Shown one piece after another: positions 11,511 through 22,524 of a stretch of DNA of 64,000 bases; position 1 is the stretch's first letter, and each line of letters opens with the position of its first letter. The DNA is taken from contig NC_073746.1 of NCBI RefSeq assembly GCF_029784135.1, positions 143,534,556 through 143,598,555 of the forward strand, read 5' to 3'. The notes under the pieces were generated by a model. The model searched no databases and was not told the origin of the DNA. It worked only from the letters and a program-made list of their open reading frames with translations. The DNA is from Toxorhynchites rutilus septentrionalis. Taxonomy: Eukaryota > Arthropoda > Insecta > Diptera > Culicidae. The position numbers and the translations under genes were made by a program.

Positions 11511-14500
11511 TTAAGGGTCCAAGTTTTCCGAGGACAGCTTAGGTAATTTACTGGGTGGTGCCGCAACGAGATCGGCAATCGACGAGAACTCCATTCGTTT
11601 TTTGTACGGTGGGAGGATTTGTGACGACGCAGACGGAGCAGTTTGCATGGATGGAGTCGCCGTCATATCCACAGGTGGTGTCTGAGGAGTTTTCCTAGAC
11701 AAATCGGCAACGCCCAGGGGTGACGAAGCGGCTAATGGAACGCTCGACACGGCAAGATCGACCGCACTGAAGTTATACTTTGGCCCGAGAGAAGGACTGT
11801 CTCGGCTCGCAGATTTGGTGGGAGTCGATCGAGCGCCGGGAGACGCAATAATCGGAGGTGGCGTTTCGATCTTACTGGAGGATGACGTTGAAGAGGATGA
11901 CGATTTTGGCGGTTTCATCATCATCGAATTGAAGGCTTCTTGCTGCAGTTTTAGTAACGAAGCCGAGGGAGCGAGATACATATTGTTGGCTTCGAGAGTG
12001 GCCTTAGCCAACGGATCTGGAATTTCAAACTTGTCCGACTGGAACAGTGCCGACATTTCCGGTAATTTAGCCGCAGAGAAATTCGGGAACATCGAGAGAT
12101 AATCTAAGCTTTGCTTAGCGGCAGCAGCGGCGGCAGCTGCTGCCGAGGTTGACGTGGTATTAGAACTTGAAGAAGATGTTGGTGCGCAACTAACACCTGC
12201 GCCACCAAACAGCATACTCAAATCGGAAGCACCTTTGCCTTGTCCATAAAGAAGCGCGTTCATTTCAGCTGCACTTGCGCCTCCAACGGCTGACGTGAAC
12301 AGGCTGTTCAACATATCGGCAGGGTTGGACGCAACGTTAGTGGTGGCGCGATCGAGGGATCCCTTATTTTTATCTGCTTTGTTTGACTTGCCAGATGATG
12401 GTCTTTGAACCGGTTCAAATAAGGCTGATAAGTTACTAGCTGAGAGATAGGGGTTCATTGCTGCCGCGGCTGCTGCAGCTGCAGCAGCATTGGCGTTGTC
12501 CCTATCCCGTTCCCTTTCTCGTTCACGCTCACGCTCTCGTTCTCTCTCCCTCTCTCTTTCCTCCTTAGCAGCGGCACTCTTGCTCGATTTGCTCGTTCCT
12601 TCGCCTGTTCCGTAGTTTGAGCCAACGCCGGAAGTTCCTTGTAGGAATGCGGCGAAATCCAACGTATTATTAGACAACGACTGAGCCTTGAGAAGAACTT
12701 GAATGTCATCCAAGTTACCGGAGTTCAAAATTTGCTGTATCTCCGGTACTTTCTGGGATTGCTCTGCAAGTAGGTTAATATCTGCTGCCGTTGGCATTGG
12801 TGGCAGATACGAGTCGGTGGAGAAAATTGTCCGAAGTTTCATAATCAAATCGCTTGCCGAGTCCTTTTTATTGCTATGGTTGTTGCTGTTGTTATTTGGG
12901 TTATTATTGCTATTGTTGTGATTATTCGAAGCTCCGCCACTGCCTTTAGACGAAGGTTTCTTTATGATAGATATCTCGCTTCCAAGACTGCCCAAGGCTT
13001 GTGCCTGTTGGAGCAACATTTGCGAATATTCAGGGGATTTCATCAGATCGGCAAGTTTGCCCTGATCGAACTTGTTTGTGAAATCGGCGTAATCCATGAG
13101 AGACTGATGTTGCTGCTGTTGCTGGAGTAGATGTTGTTGTGCTTGCTGCAGTTGTTGCTGAACAGACTGTTGTTGAGATTTCGATCGGGAAGATTTGCTG
13201 GATGAGCGACCGGAGCCCGATTTACCACTTGTGTCTGGAAAAAAATCAAGAGTTGTAACGAGGATATAATTTTATGTAGCGAAAAGTGATGACTTACTGT
13301 TCGTTCCACTGTTTCCTACAGTATGTTGACCGGCACCTGAAGTTTGACCTGTCAGTCCAGTCATGCCAGCTAATGGATTAGCGTATTGTGATTGCATCAG
13401 CAAACTCAAATTACCTTTCTCAAGTTGCTGCATAAATTCTTTCATATTGGGAATTGGAGGCAGAGCTGAATTGTTAGCGGCAGTCACTGGAGGTGCCGCT
13501 GTTGATGGTGCCGTACTGGAAGTCATAGTTGATGCACCTGTAGTTACAGTCGATGTTTGACCAGACTTTGTCGAAATACTCCGATTGAGACTATGAAGAA
13601 GCGTTTCGTTTATTTGTGAGTTTGAGATACCCGAGGCTGCAGCCACTTGGGCTAAGGCATTCAAAGCTGAAAGCCCATACTCATCTCGTTTTGTGTTTTG
13701 AAACAGCGAGGCATAGTCTTGAGAGAGTAAATTCGATGGAATAGAGTTCCCGAGGGAAGCAAAGGTTGCCGCATAGAGATCGTGAATGTTATTAACATTA
13801 CCGCCCATATTTCCAATCAAGGAACTTAATGTTGGACTATTCCGATTACCTCCGCCAAGAATGTCGCCGATGGATAATTTTCCCGGACTTGGGGCGGGCG
13901 AGTTGCGGGTACGACTTCGACATGATGATGTGTCCGACTTTGCAGGCGATGGACTAGCCCTGACAGGTATTTCAAACTTGGCGGGACTTGCTGAATTCGA
14001 TGGGATTGTTATGGGACTATCTCTGGGAGACGTATTATTCGTTATTGATCCACCGTGATTATTTGTGTGGTTGTTGCCACCTGTGGTATTATTCTGACTG
14101 AGATTCGTGGGCAGTACAACTAATGCACTAGACAGCGGTGAAGGCGTCATATTTAGCCCAGAAGGTCGTTTAAGTTGTGCCTGTAGGCTTGGAACCGCTA
14201 GCGAAGGTGTCTTGGAATCGTCATCTTTTAACGAAATGACGTCAGAGTCTTCCATCTCCGATACACCATCAAAATCCTCCTCATTTTTCGCTTCAGTTGT
14301 AATGCTGCATTCCTCTACATTTGTCAAATTAACGACAGCTGATGTTGAAATCGTTTCCGGAACTTTGGGTATGTTGATGGGTGCAGTAGGCATTGGCGGG
14401 GGCTCTGGAACAATCACAATCTCCTCTGGATCCAGCCCCAGTAGCTCACGAATCCAATTCCAAAAATGTCCAGATGTTGAATCCAGTGGAAACTTTGACT

Positions 14501-16195
14501 GCAATGTCCTTTTCAATTTCTCGATGAAAGTAATCTCATTTTTGTACACCAGCTGGAAATTAATCAGTTCTCGTTTAAATTGCTTGTAATAATCCACAGT
14601 GAGCATCATCTCCTCTTTAATTTCTTCCGACAGAGTTTCGTCCTGAACCAATGAATATGACATCAACATCGGACGCCCATATTCGGCCGGCCGATTCTCT
14701 GGCGGAGGCAGAACCCAGAATGTCATAATACTAGATTCCAATGAAGTACTATCATCATTATATGGCGCTAAAATTGTGATTAGTAAATAATATGTTATAT
14801 TGTCCACGGATTCAACTTACAACAAATGAATCCTACACATGGCGTATAGGAAGCTTCAGTAGGACCCCTCATCTTGATCTGATATTCTAGCTGAGCATCA
14901 CAGTCTCTCAATGTTGGCTGTACGGAAAATCTCGGATGAGAGTGGTACCAACCAACCAGGTTGAGATTCTTCTTAACCATCAGCTTTTGTATCTGCAATT
15001 CACACATCGCAGCTTTGTCTCGATCGAAGCGCGAATTGCGACAAGGAAATGCGTGCGTTATAGACAAATTGTGCGCGTTGATATCCCACGTACCACCGAG
15101 ATATCCGCACACCTCGTTGCTCGTTAAATGACAGTGGAAGTCCATCAGCAGAATTGTGGATGAATTGACAGACACCAAGAATGGCTGGATCTTGCCTAAC
15201 GACGTGAACGGAACCGATTCTATCAACGTGTTTGCGTCGCTGGAAAAGACAAAGATTCATTGCAACAAAATTGTAATCTCAGCCTAGGTGGCAGACATAC
15301 TGCAAAATGTTCCGGTTACTGATTGTGTTATGTTGGACTACATTTCGTCTAATAGGTGGTGGTTCCATCGCTGTTTTATCTTCTTCTATGTCGTCTGGAA
15401 TATTTTTAAGGTAATATTTATCGAAAATATGCATAATTTTACTCAGGCTACATTACCATCAGCTGGAATCGTATCATCTTTGTGATCTTTCTCCTTGAGA
15501 ATCTGCTTACGATGATAGGCAGCCTTATAGGCATCCAACTTTCGGCCCTTATATTTTACCGAAGCCCAACCACAGCCTGATTTCTTATCCGGATTAATAA
15601 TACGTTTGCAATATATTGCCCAGGCGCTGGGAGAACAGAAAATCGTTTCCGTTTCGTGTGATTTTATTTTTCCGTCCGGTAGCAAATCACCGATGAATTT
15701 TTGACCCTGTAATCAATAAATTGTTCAAATATCATTAACAGTTCACTACTTTTGAAAATAGCGCAGTTAGATTTTACATCAGTTCAATTTTGATGCAAAC
15801 ACTCCACAAACATTGAAACTCAGGATTAAAATCTACTTGAAAATACTGCAAATGAAACATTAGAACCAGTGCTCAATGTATGCACCCACAACGTAGGAGG
15901 CAACCGTGCGCAATGGAAGGGGTGATTTGTAGGTGGGGCAGACTTACCAAATATTCGATGCTCATTGCAGCTTTCCCAGGTTGAAGAACATTTGCCCCTA
16001 GCAGCATTTGCAAAGTGACCGTTTTGCCCGGAAAATAGCCAGCTTTATCGCCGTCCTAGAACATATATTTCAACACATAAAATCTTATTCTGGAATATAC
16101 ACACAAGTAGTCACAACACAAACATCATCGATAAACTCATCCGTAATATCGCTCTCATCATGGTGTGACTCCTCTTCGCTTGCTTTTGTTGACAT
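11511..16195 (-). CDS. MPN (JAMM) domain protein with RAMA domain, MPND / CG4751 type, 7 exons
   Basis: Exons on the minus strand: 16195-16124, 16055-15948, 15706-15457, 15394-15301, 15239-14821, 14767-13298, 13234-11511. All introns are GT-AG and phases agree, giving 1378 residues. Order: acidic N-terminus (1-24); RAMA domain (~35-140, TLQMLLGANVLQPGKAAM to YKGRKLDAYKAAYHRKQ); MPN domain (~183-320) with Glu217 in TSNEVCGYLGG and the zinc motif HSHPRFSVQPTLRD (His274, His276, Asp287); then a long low-complexity C-terminus with Ser/Pro, a glutamine run (~815-845), an RE repeat and poly-Ala. Vertebrate MPND, and by homology Drosophila CG4751, are nuclear/chromatin-type JAMM proteins; RAMA is linked to modified DNA binding. 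The motif has Thr284 where JAMM proteases usually have Ser. Long insect homologues are known. Confidence 0.93.
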
Positions 16196-16199
16196 TTTA

Positions 16200-16534
16200 G
16201 AACGCGATTTTCTTTGCCGAAGCTATCGCAAAATCGATGAATTATATGGTAGTTCACTTCTTCGATGATTTCTGCAACTCCGTGTAATTACTTCATTCAC
16301 TTTAGTGTACTTTTTCACGTATAAATATCGCAATGGAAATTACAATCCACGGGGACAATCCGAAGCGGACACGAGAAAAAAATTCACAGTACATCGCCGA
16401 ATGATGCATACAAAGCGCACCGTGACATTTCGTGGTGTCCTTTTGTGTTCATCATTCTGGTTCATCGTACATATCCAATTACTCTGGTATGCTGTCGAGC
16501 TACTTGCATTAGTATTTGTAGATAGGTAAACGAA
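16200..16534. other. upstream region of the MPN gene
   Basis: Only ~340 bp separate the MPN gene start codon from the inverted-repeat element at 16538, so the gene's promoter is either short and in this stretch or has been displaced by the element. No TATA box at a convincing distance was seen; one CATCGATTTT motif lies at about 16230. Confidence 0.35.
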
Positions 16535-17220
16535 TTAGGCCGATTACACATTATCCGGTTTCTGCCGGACCGGTCTGAAACCCAAATGGCAAATTTCAAC
16601 CGTACCAACCTGTTTACGGCGCCGTGATGCAGCGGTCTACTGCGACTGCAATGTCCGGTGACCGGACAAGCATTATACGCGATGACAGTAGTATTGTATC
16701 GACATCTGGTGGAGACATCAGTTTGGGAAAGCAAATCATTCTCTATAACATTCTCAGACCATAAGACAATTTTAAGTTGTTCAAGCTTTGAATGAAAATT
16801 TTCACTTCAAATTATTTGATTACTCAAAACACGTGGAACTGATTCTTACTTAATTATGTTTGTATAACGTTCTTGATGTTTTCACCAAAACTTATAATTA
16901 TAATATGAAATCACTATCAAACACAATTCTTGTTCATGGTTTTTTCACTACTTGCGAAAGAACGTATTGCTATATTACATAAAATATATTTATTACAAAA
17001 AATGTTTATTTTCATTCATAATTTTTATTTTGTATATGTGTTAATTGCACCTAAAAATTTATTTTTACTGCCACTTCCCAAAAGCAAAACACGAAACTAA
17101 ATACCATCAACGCGAATTGACAGTTGTTTGTCATGTCTGTTAGTATTAGTACGATTCAGGCAATTTTTCGTCCCATGTATTAGTATGTGTGTGCTATTGA
17201 CGTTTGTTTATTTTGAAATC

Positions 17221-17911
17221 ATTTCAAAAGTTGCAAGTGATATGGATGCCGAAAATTATATTTCGCTTTATTTCTCTGCTGTAGAACAAGTGAAGTGATG
17301 AAAATTTCTGCTCAAAGTGAAGCAATGGTCTCAGGCGCACGAGGTCATCATGGAGTGTTTTGCCATGGATTGTGTTCAACGGTGGGTAATGTCAGCGACA
17401 AATTATTCATAATTCATTGATTAACTTCTGTTTTTGTTTTGCTCACAGAAAACTTCCATCATTTAAATTCGATACTGAACGAGTTCTAGAATGTCAAACA
17501 AATTTTCAACTGTTCCATCAAGGGGCAGATTTCGAGCGACTTCATCCAGCTGAATATGAAGGTGAGTGTTTGTTAACTTGAACACACCAAAATAGTTTCT
17601 CTTCTAATATTCTTATTCGGTATTTCATACAGTTCAACCTGACCCGGAACGCGATCGACGAAGAGGTGGTCAAAGCTTGGCTCGAGGAATTCAAGACCAA
17701 ACTGTCCGATCTGTGCTCGGTGATCAAGATGTTTCCCTGCCCGACGCTGAAGCATCGACTCTGTCAGAACGCAATCACCCAGCTATTGGTCATCCGCTAT
17801 GCGTTGATGCAAAATGCGCTCGAGGAATACGTCCTTCTGCCCCAGGAATACGTCCTCGAGAAATTGCGGCTGAGCGCGTTTCTGGACGAGGATCCGCGGA
17901 AGCAGCGATGA
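17221..17911 (+). pseudogene. Nup98-96: C-terminal fragment of nucleoporin Nup98-96 (Nup96 part), decayed
   Basis: Nup96 is a scaffold subunit of the Y-complex of the nuclear pore. Three exon-like blocks with retained GT-AG introns are seen: ~17299-17381 (FLLKVKQWSQAHEVIMECF), 17449-17561 and 17633-17911 (ending ...EYVLEKLRLSAFLDEDPRKQR then TGA). The second block, in the frame matching the family, reads HHLNSILNEF, a TAG stop at 17487, then KGQISSDFIQLNMK. The third has SDLCSVIKMFPCPTLKHRLC, the most diagnostic part. Other lesions: TGATGA at 17296-17301 in the first block, and an apparent 2-base loss before its donor. The rest of this very long gene is absent. It sits wholly inside the TTA-flanked element. 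Confidence 0.75.
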
Positions 17912-19440
17912 ATAGCGTTTGAAAGAAATGTATGATGTAATTTTAATCGCAAAGCAATATTACTACAATGCTGAAACAAAAAAAAACACTCTAGAATAAA
18001 TGGATGGGTACACATCCTTTCGTACGCAAATTTCAAGATGATCACAGGAAGTGAACAGATAATACATATAAATAAGTAGTGCCCCTGGCTTGTTAGGCGA
18101 TGTTATTATAATTGGCTCATAAAAAATTGTTCATTTTTATCTAACTATCTGAGACTGTTAAAAAAGTATGTGGCAACAGAGCGTGTGAAATAAATCATGC
18201 TGTTTGTGTATGATTAGAAATAAAATAAATTAGTGAGTGAATGAGTACACAGCAACTGGACAAAAGTTAGTTTTTATAATACTGTTGATGACAGCCAAGT
18301 CTTTTGTCCTGTAAGTTTTTCATGTTCATTTATCATTGCAAATTTACGTTGCCGTCGTTGTGAGAATCATTGTAAAACGAGATGCGCCTAAGATGAACGT
18401 GTGCGCTCTGCAAATTACGGAAAAGGTTTGCGAACGTATTTTGAAATGGGGCGGAAAGGTTTATTACACCTTTGACCGCTCTGACGGCACTTATCGGTAA
18501 AAACACCGTCCTGATGTGCGCCTGCGAGGCCTGCACTCACTTTGGCCGTGCCAAACTTCGACATTCATATGTACTTTCCAAGAAACGCAAATTTGAGCAG
18601 GCTCGTGGTTGCAGCAGCAGCTGTGGTTTCAAGATTTTTCATATGCAATCTGTTCATGACCCATCCCCAAAAGGCACATCATGAGAGGGTGCTCACAAAC
18701 AATGGTGGGAATTCAGAAAACACGGGTTCGATCAGCTCGGTGCAGCTGTACCACAGGTAATAAGAACAAGGTACAGATGCTTGATCTTCGCTCACTCATA
18801 TGCGATCGGGAAGCGAAAGATGCGCAAGGGAATTGGGGAGTTCACCGCTGCCGATAGCGATCGAGAACATCGCACAGATATGCGATCAGCAAAGCGTAAG
18901 CGGAAATGATTTTATTATTCTGCCGAGCAGATACGTCCGAATCGTTCACTATGGAATCAACAATAAATTAAATATTTTATCGGATGTTTTGTTAAATGAA
19001 TACAAGTTGTAATGTTGTGAAACTGTACATTATGAATATAAGTTTTATATACCTAGTGTTTTCATGTGAATATATGTAGTTCTACCAGAACTGTATTTTG
19101 AATGAAGAGAAGGATTCTTCGATGTTTGTGCCGGTTGTTCCGCCGTTTTGTATTTACTGTCGACATTGCGTGGAGTGCAGTTCAATTTTTTGTTCGCCGA
19201 TAGCAACTTGTGGTGGGGAAAATAATTTCCCCATACAATGTTGGCAGCTGGAAATTGTGGCCTGTCGAATTGAGCCAGCCACCTAACAGCAATCAGTTGT
19301 ATGTAGCAGAAATATTTGCAGCAATGTTCACCTGTCAAACCACTGTATAAACAAATGCATGTATGTGTATGTGAAAGATGTACGGTTTTGTATAGCGCGA
19401 GGTCTCTTTCACATTGTTATCCGGTTATCCGTCCAAACCC
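17912..19440. other. interior of the TTA-flanked element, nothing recognised
   Basis: AATAAA at 17995 may be the original Nup96 polyadenylation signal carried along. The segment 18330-18700 has overlapping open frames on both strands with a GC content above its surroundings, which suggests a second captured coding piece, but I recognise no protein in it. Confidence 0.4.
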
Positions 19441-19947
19441 AGCGGCGCTTTTTGAAACCGGTCCGGCAGAAACCGGATAATGTGTAATCGCCCTTACTGT
19501 GCCAAACTTGGTGGTTTTGCACAAAGTAAATAAAATAACTCATTTATGTTATAAAATAACCTAAATTAGTAACTTATTTTATTTACAACTGAACCGGCGA
19601 ACTTCGTCCTTAATAATTTGATTTAAGTAATTTCGAACACTCAAATTCCCACAGAGATTATTTTTAAGTACGTGAACTATACTCGCGGTATATAATTTCT
19701 TTTTTGACATATAAACCTGACGCAGACTAAGACGCATTAATTTTTATACTGACTGTTTGAATCCGTTGCTCCGTTCTTGAGTTAAATCGTGAGGAACGGA
19801 CACCAAATTTTTTTTATAAATACAGATGGGTTCTGCAAAGTATTTCATTTGTGTTTGATATGAAACAAAAATACACAACGTAAAATGCATCGAAAACAGC
19901 ATACCTGTATCGGATATCAAATTACATTGATTCTGGTGAACAAAATC

Positions 19948-20302
19948 AAGGCGCCTAGAAGCATAACCCAAGACGGGTCTATGGTACTAGGTGAGGCCGT
20001 TTCGTCACTAAGTTGGGTAGGGGAGCGGTATATGAAAACAGTACGGAAGGAAGCAGAAGGGGAATTATTTCCTTGAAGCGTGAAAGAGACAGACTGATCA
20101 CGAGCGAGCTTGGGCACAAGCGTATTGTGTTTTGTTTACAAACAAAACACAGTAGACTTCCAAGATGGCTGAAGAGTGGTTTTAGCAAGTTGGCCCACCT
20201 TAGGATATACTTTTACGCGCCTTGGTATAACCCAAGATGTATAGAAGTATTACTAAGGTGAGTCCGTATCTTCAGTAAGTTAGCGAGGGGAGTGGTGAGT
20301 AG
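19948..20302 (+). repeat. diverged repeat pair with hairpin
   Basis: Two related blocks, about 19948-20030 and 20217-20300, share GCGCCT, TATAACCCAAGA, TACTA(A)GGTGAG and GGGGAG(C/T)GGT in the same order. The second block is a hairpin: CACCTTAG at 20196-20203 pairs with CTAAGGTG at 20253-20260, and pairing extends inward to about 17 bp with two mismatches. A near-perfect 24-bp palindrome centred on GTTTACAAAC lies between them at 20127-20150. Confidence 0.55.
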
Positions 20303-20563
20303 CGAGGAGTGTGAGAGGGGATTGTTTACAAAAAATGCGGAAGGGGGTCACTAATACATATGAGCATACGAACATATGTGCGAAACTTTTTCAACTATTT
20401 CGTTTTGTTCTATTCAGAAAACAAAATAAAGCGTGAGGAACTATCAACAAAAAATATTTCTTCAATTCTCGATTAACGATGATCTATTTACAGCGTGAAA
20501 CGACGGCCATGTAATGGAATTTGGTACAGGTGACAACCAACGCGAGCAGTAATTGGAGTCGTA

Positions 20564-21069
20564 ATTGGAGCTAGTGATCCCCGATTTTTGAAATTAATCG
20601 TTCATCAGCTAATCGAATAGTTTTCAGCAGTTTGTTATTCGATACGATTAATCGGCCCAAATAATCGATTAATCGATTAATCGCCACAATGAGAGAAATA
20701 ATTAGTTAGATTAATATTTCTCATTTGCTAGAAAGCCATATGGAATCAAAAAAGTGTTCATTCCGCCTGAAAATCAATTATTATCTTTTACTCACCCCTA
20801 AAGGCGTAAACGAAGCTCAATTCACGTTGACGGCATTGAGCTTTGTTTACGAACTTAGGGGAGCGTCAAAGATAATGATTTGTTTTCAGGATAAAACTGC
20901 AGCGGCCGTACGTTTTTTCTCTCTGAGTTTGGATCGATTAATCGACGTAAATTATTCGTTCGCTTCGATTATTGGTTGTGCAGTATTCGTTCGATTAATA
21001 ATCGATTTCTGTAGGAAGTATTCGATTAATCGATTAATCGAACGATTATCGGGGATCACTAATTGGAGC
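20564..21069. mobile_element. hAT-type MITE, 490 bp, complete with 8-bp TSD
   Basis: Element 20572-21061 begins TAGTGATCCCCGAT and ends with its inverse ATCGGGGATCACTA. The 8-bp sequence attggagc stands on both sides (20564-20571 and 21062-21069), which fits a hAT insertion. Internally the ATCGATTAATCG boxes near both ends are inverted, and a long imperfect foldback spans about 20760-20890 (CCTGAAAA / TTTTCAGG outer, ATTATCTTT / AAAGATAAT, GTAAAC-AAGCTCAAT / ATTGAGCTT-GTTTAC inner). A second copy lies at 49493-49919 and an end fragment at 7450-7556. Confidence 0.9.
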
Positions 21070-22520
21070 TGGCATCTGGGAGATGGTTGAAAATGTCGTG
21101 GATTTAATTTGCATTAATTAAGTAATCGAAGTATTTGACCTCCTTCCAGTTGGATCGGCTCTTCTTCAGTCGTGAATGGTAACAGTAGTCGCGAAGCAGC
21201 GTGAACCGATTTTTTAACTCATCATCCTCTTCTACTCACAGATACGGAATGGTTTATTATACTGGAGACACGTTCGTCAACAAGTTTGGTAAAAATACCT
21301 TCGAACTTTAGGAGGGATTAGTTTGCTTCTAGCGCCGATTGAGTAATCGGCACAGATATATACCTTCTCGTCAGGTTTCCTAGCGCTGCGCATCTCGTTT
21401 CAGGTTCAGTGCAGTGACCCAATCGGTCTTAAAAATCGTCGGGAAAACCGAGTAGTGTGCAGTAAACATTCAGTTCAGAAAATAAAACAAGCTTGAAGAA
21501 TGAATAATAATATGCGTCTGTTTTCTCAAATGTTATTTGTCTATTCACCATGCGACTCTATCCCTTCAAGGCTATTTGGTTATCGATATACTCTAAATAA
21601 CATATTCACAAATGAAACCATAGAATGTTTGCTACCCTTTTTCGGTTTTTGTGTGAGCATGCAGAAGGCTTTTTTCTATGTTTCTCCTTTTTTTCTAATT
21701 GTTCTGCTGAACAATTGGCATCTGAATCTGGTTCCCACGAAGTCAGTCGCGTCGGTAACTCCGAACACGGGCGGGTGTCGGTGGGATCATCCTACCATAT
21801 TGTTGAGTTTATCATAGCCTCCGCCAATGACCAATCAGTTGATTTTTTCCGCCGTCGGGGAAACAGTCACTGGGTGGTTTGTAGCCGTCTGAACTCCATC
21901 CATTCTCTTCTCGTTCGGCCACTGAGAGCGCAAGTATACCAGCAGCTCTTTAATGAAGTATAAAAAAAAGCAATGAAATCGTTTAAGCTATTTTAAAGAA
22001 CTATAGACGCGATAAGCACGATTTTTTCTAACTGATTAATTATAAATAGCAACGTACGTCTTAATTAATATAGTCATAAAACTATGATCGTTTATATAAA
22101 ACTATGATGATGAATTTTAATACAATACTTTTAGACATTGTAACGTAGAAAAATGTCGAACAACTAAATATAGATTTTTCAATCATTAAACTAGAATCAT
22201 CTCTCGGAATAAATAAAATCTTGAATGTCGAAAATGAATATTCAGATCAGCACGATCAATATTTATTCAGATAATTGTTCCGATTTTCCGCAAAATACTG
22301 AAATACATAAATGTTTATATAAAAAAAGTTTAAAGTTTTCTTTTTAAATACATAATTCTATTAAATATGTACATATAAATTTACGAAATAGTATGTTCAC
22401 ACTTATTCATCCAAATAGCAGGTCAATTATTTATCAATGAGCAAAGCAGTGTCGTTACTGCTCGAATTAAAAACGTTTAACGTACTTAAATGAACATTTT
22501 TTTTCACTAACTCTTTTTTC
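21070..22520. other. non-coding or weakly coding, nothing recognised
   Basis: Two overlapping open frames at 21500-21963 follow a possible TATA (ATATATA ~21354) and TTCAGT (~21403), but the codon use is not persuasive, no domain is seen, and both readings end within 320 bp. From 21965 to 22520 the sequence is very AT-rich. Confidence 0.35.
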
Positions 22521-22524
22521 TGGT

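Larger units (their letters stand above)
16535..19496. mobile_element. 2956-bp terminal-inverted-repeat element with TTA target duplication (Harbinger-like, non-autonomous)
   Basis: Left end at 16538 (GGCCGATTACACATTATCCG...) and right end at 19493 are inverted repeats of about 40 bp, differing at a few positions; both read CGATTACACATTATCCGG then TTTCTGCCGGACCGG inward. TTA flanks both sides (16535-16537 and 19494-19496). Three-base TWA duplications and GGSC ends are typical of PIF/Harbinger elements (established), the assignment here is inference. No DDE transposase or Myb-like frame is seen inside. The interior instead holds a decayed Nup98-96 gene end (17221-17911) and unrecognised sequence at 18300-19400. 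Confidence 0.75.

Noticed and set aside
11815..14589. Several plus-strand frames opposite the MPN gene
   Set aside because: They mirror the low-complexity coding exons of the minus-strand gene; the minus strand has splice-consistent exons and conserved domains.
20725..21090. 121-codon open frame as a gene
   Set aside because: It lies wholly inside a non-autonomous hAT MITE and crosses its inverted repeats.
21500..21963. Two overlapping open frames after a TATA/initiator-like stretch, as a possible small gene
   Set aside because: The readings have no recognisable domain, overlap in different frames and are not followed by a splice-consistent exon or polyadenylation signal.
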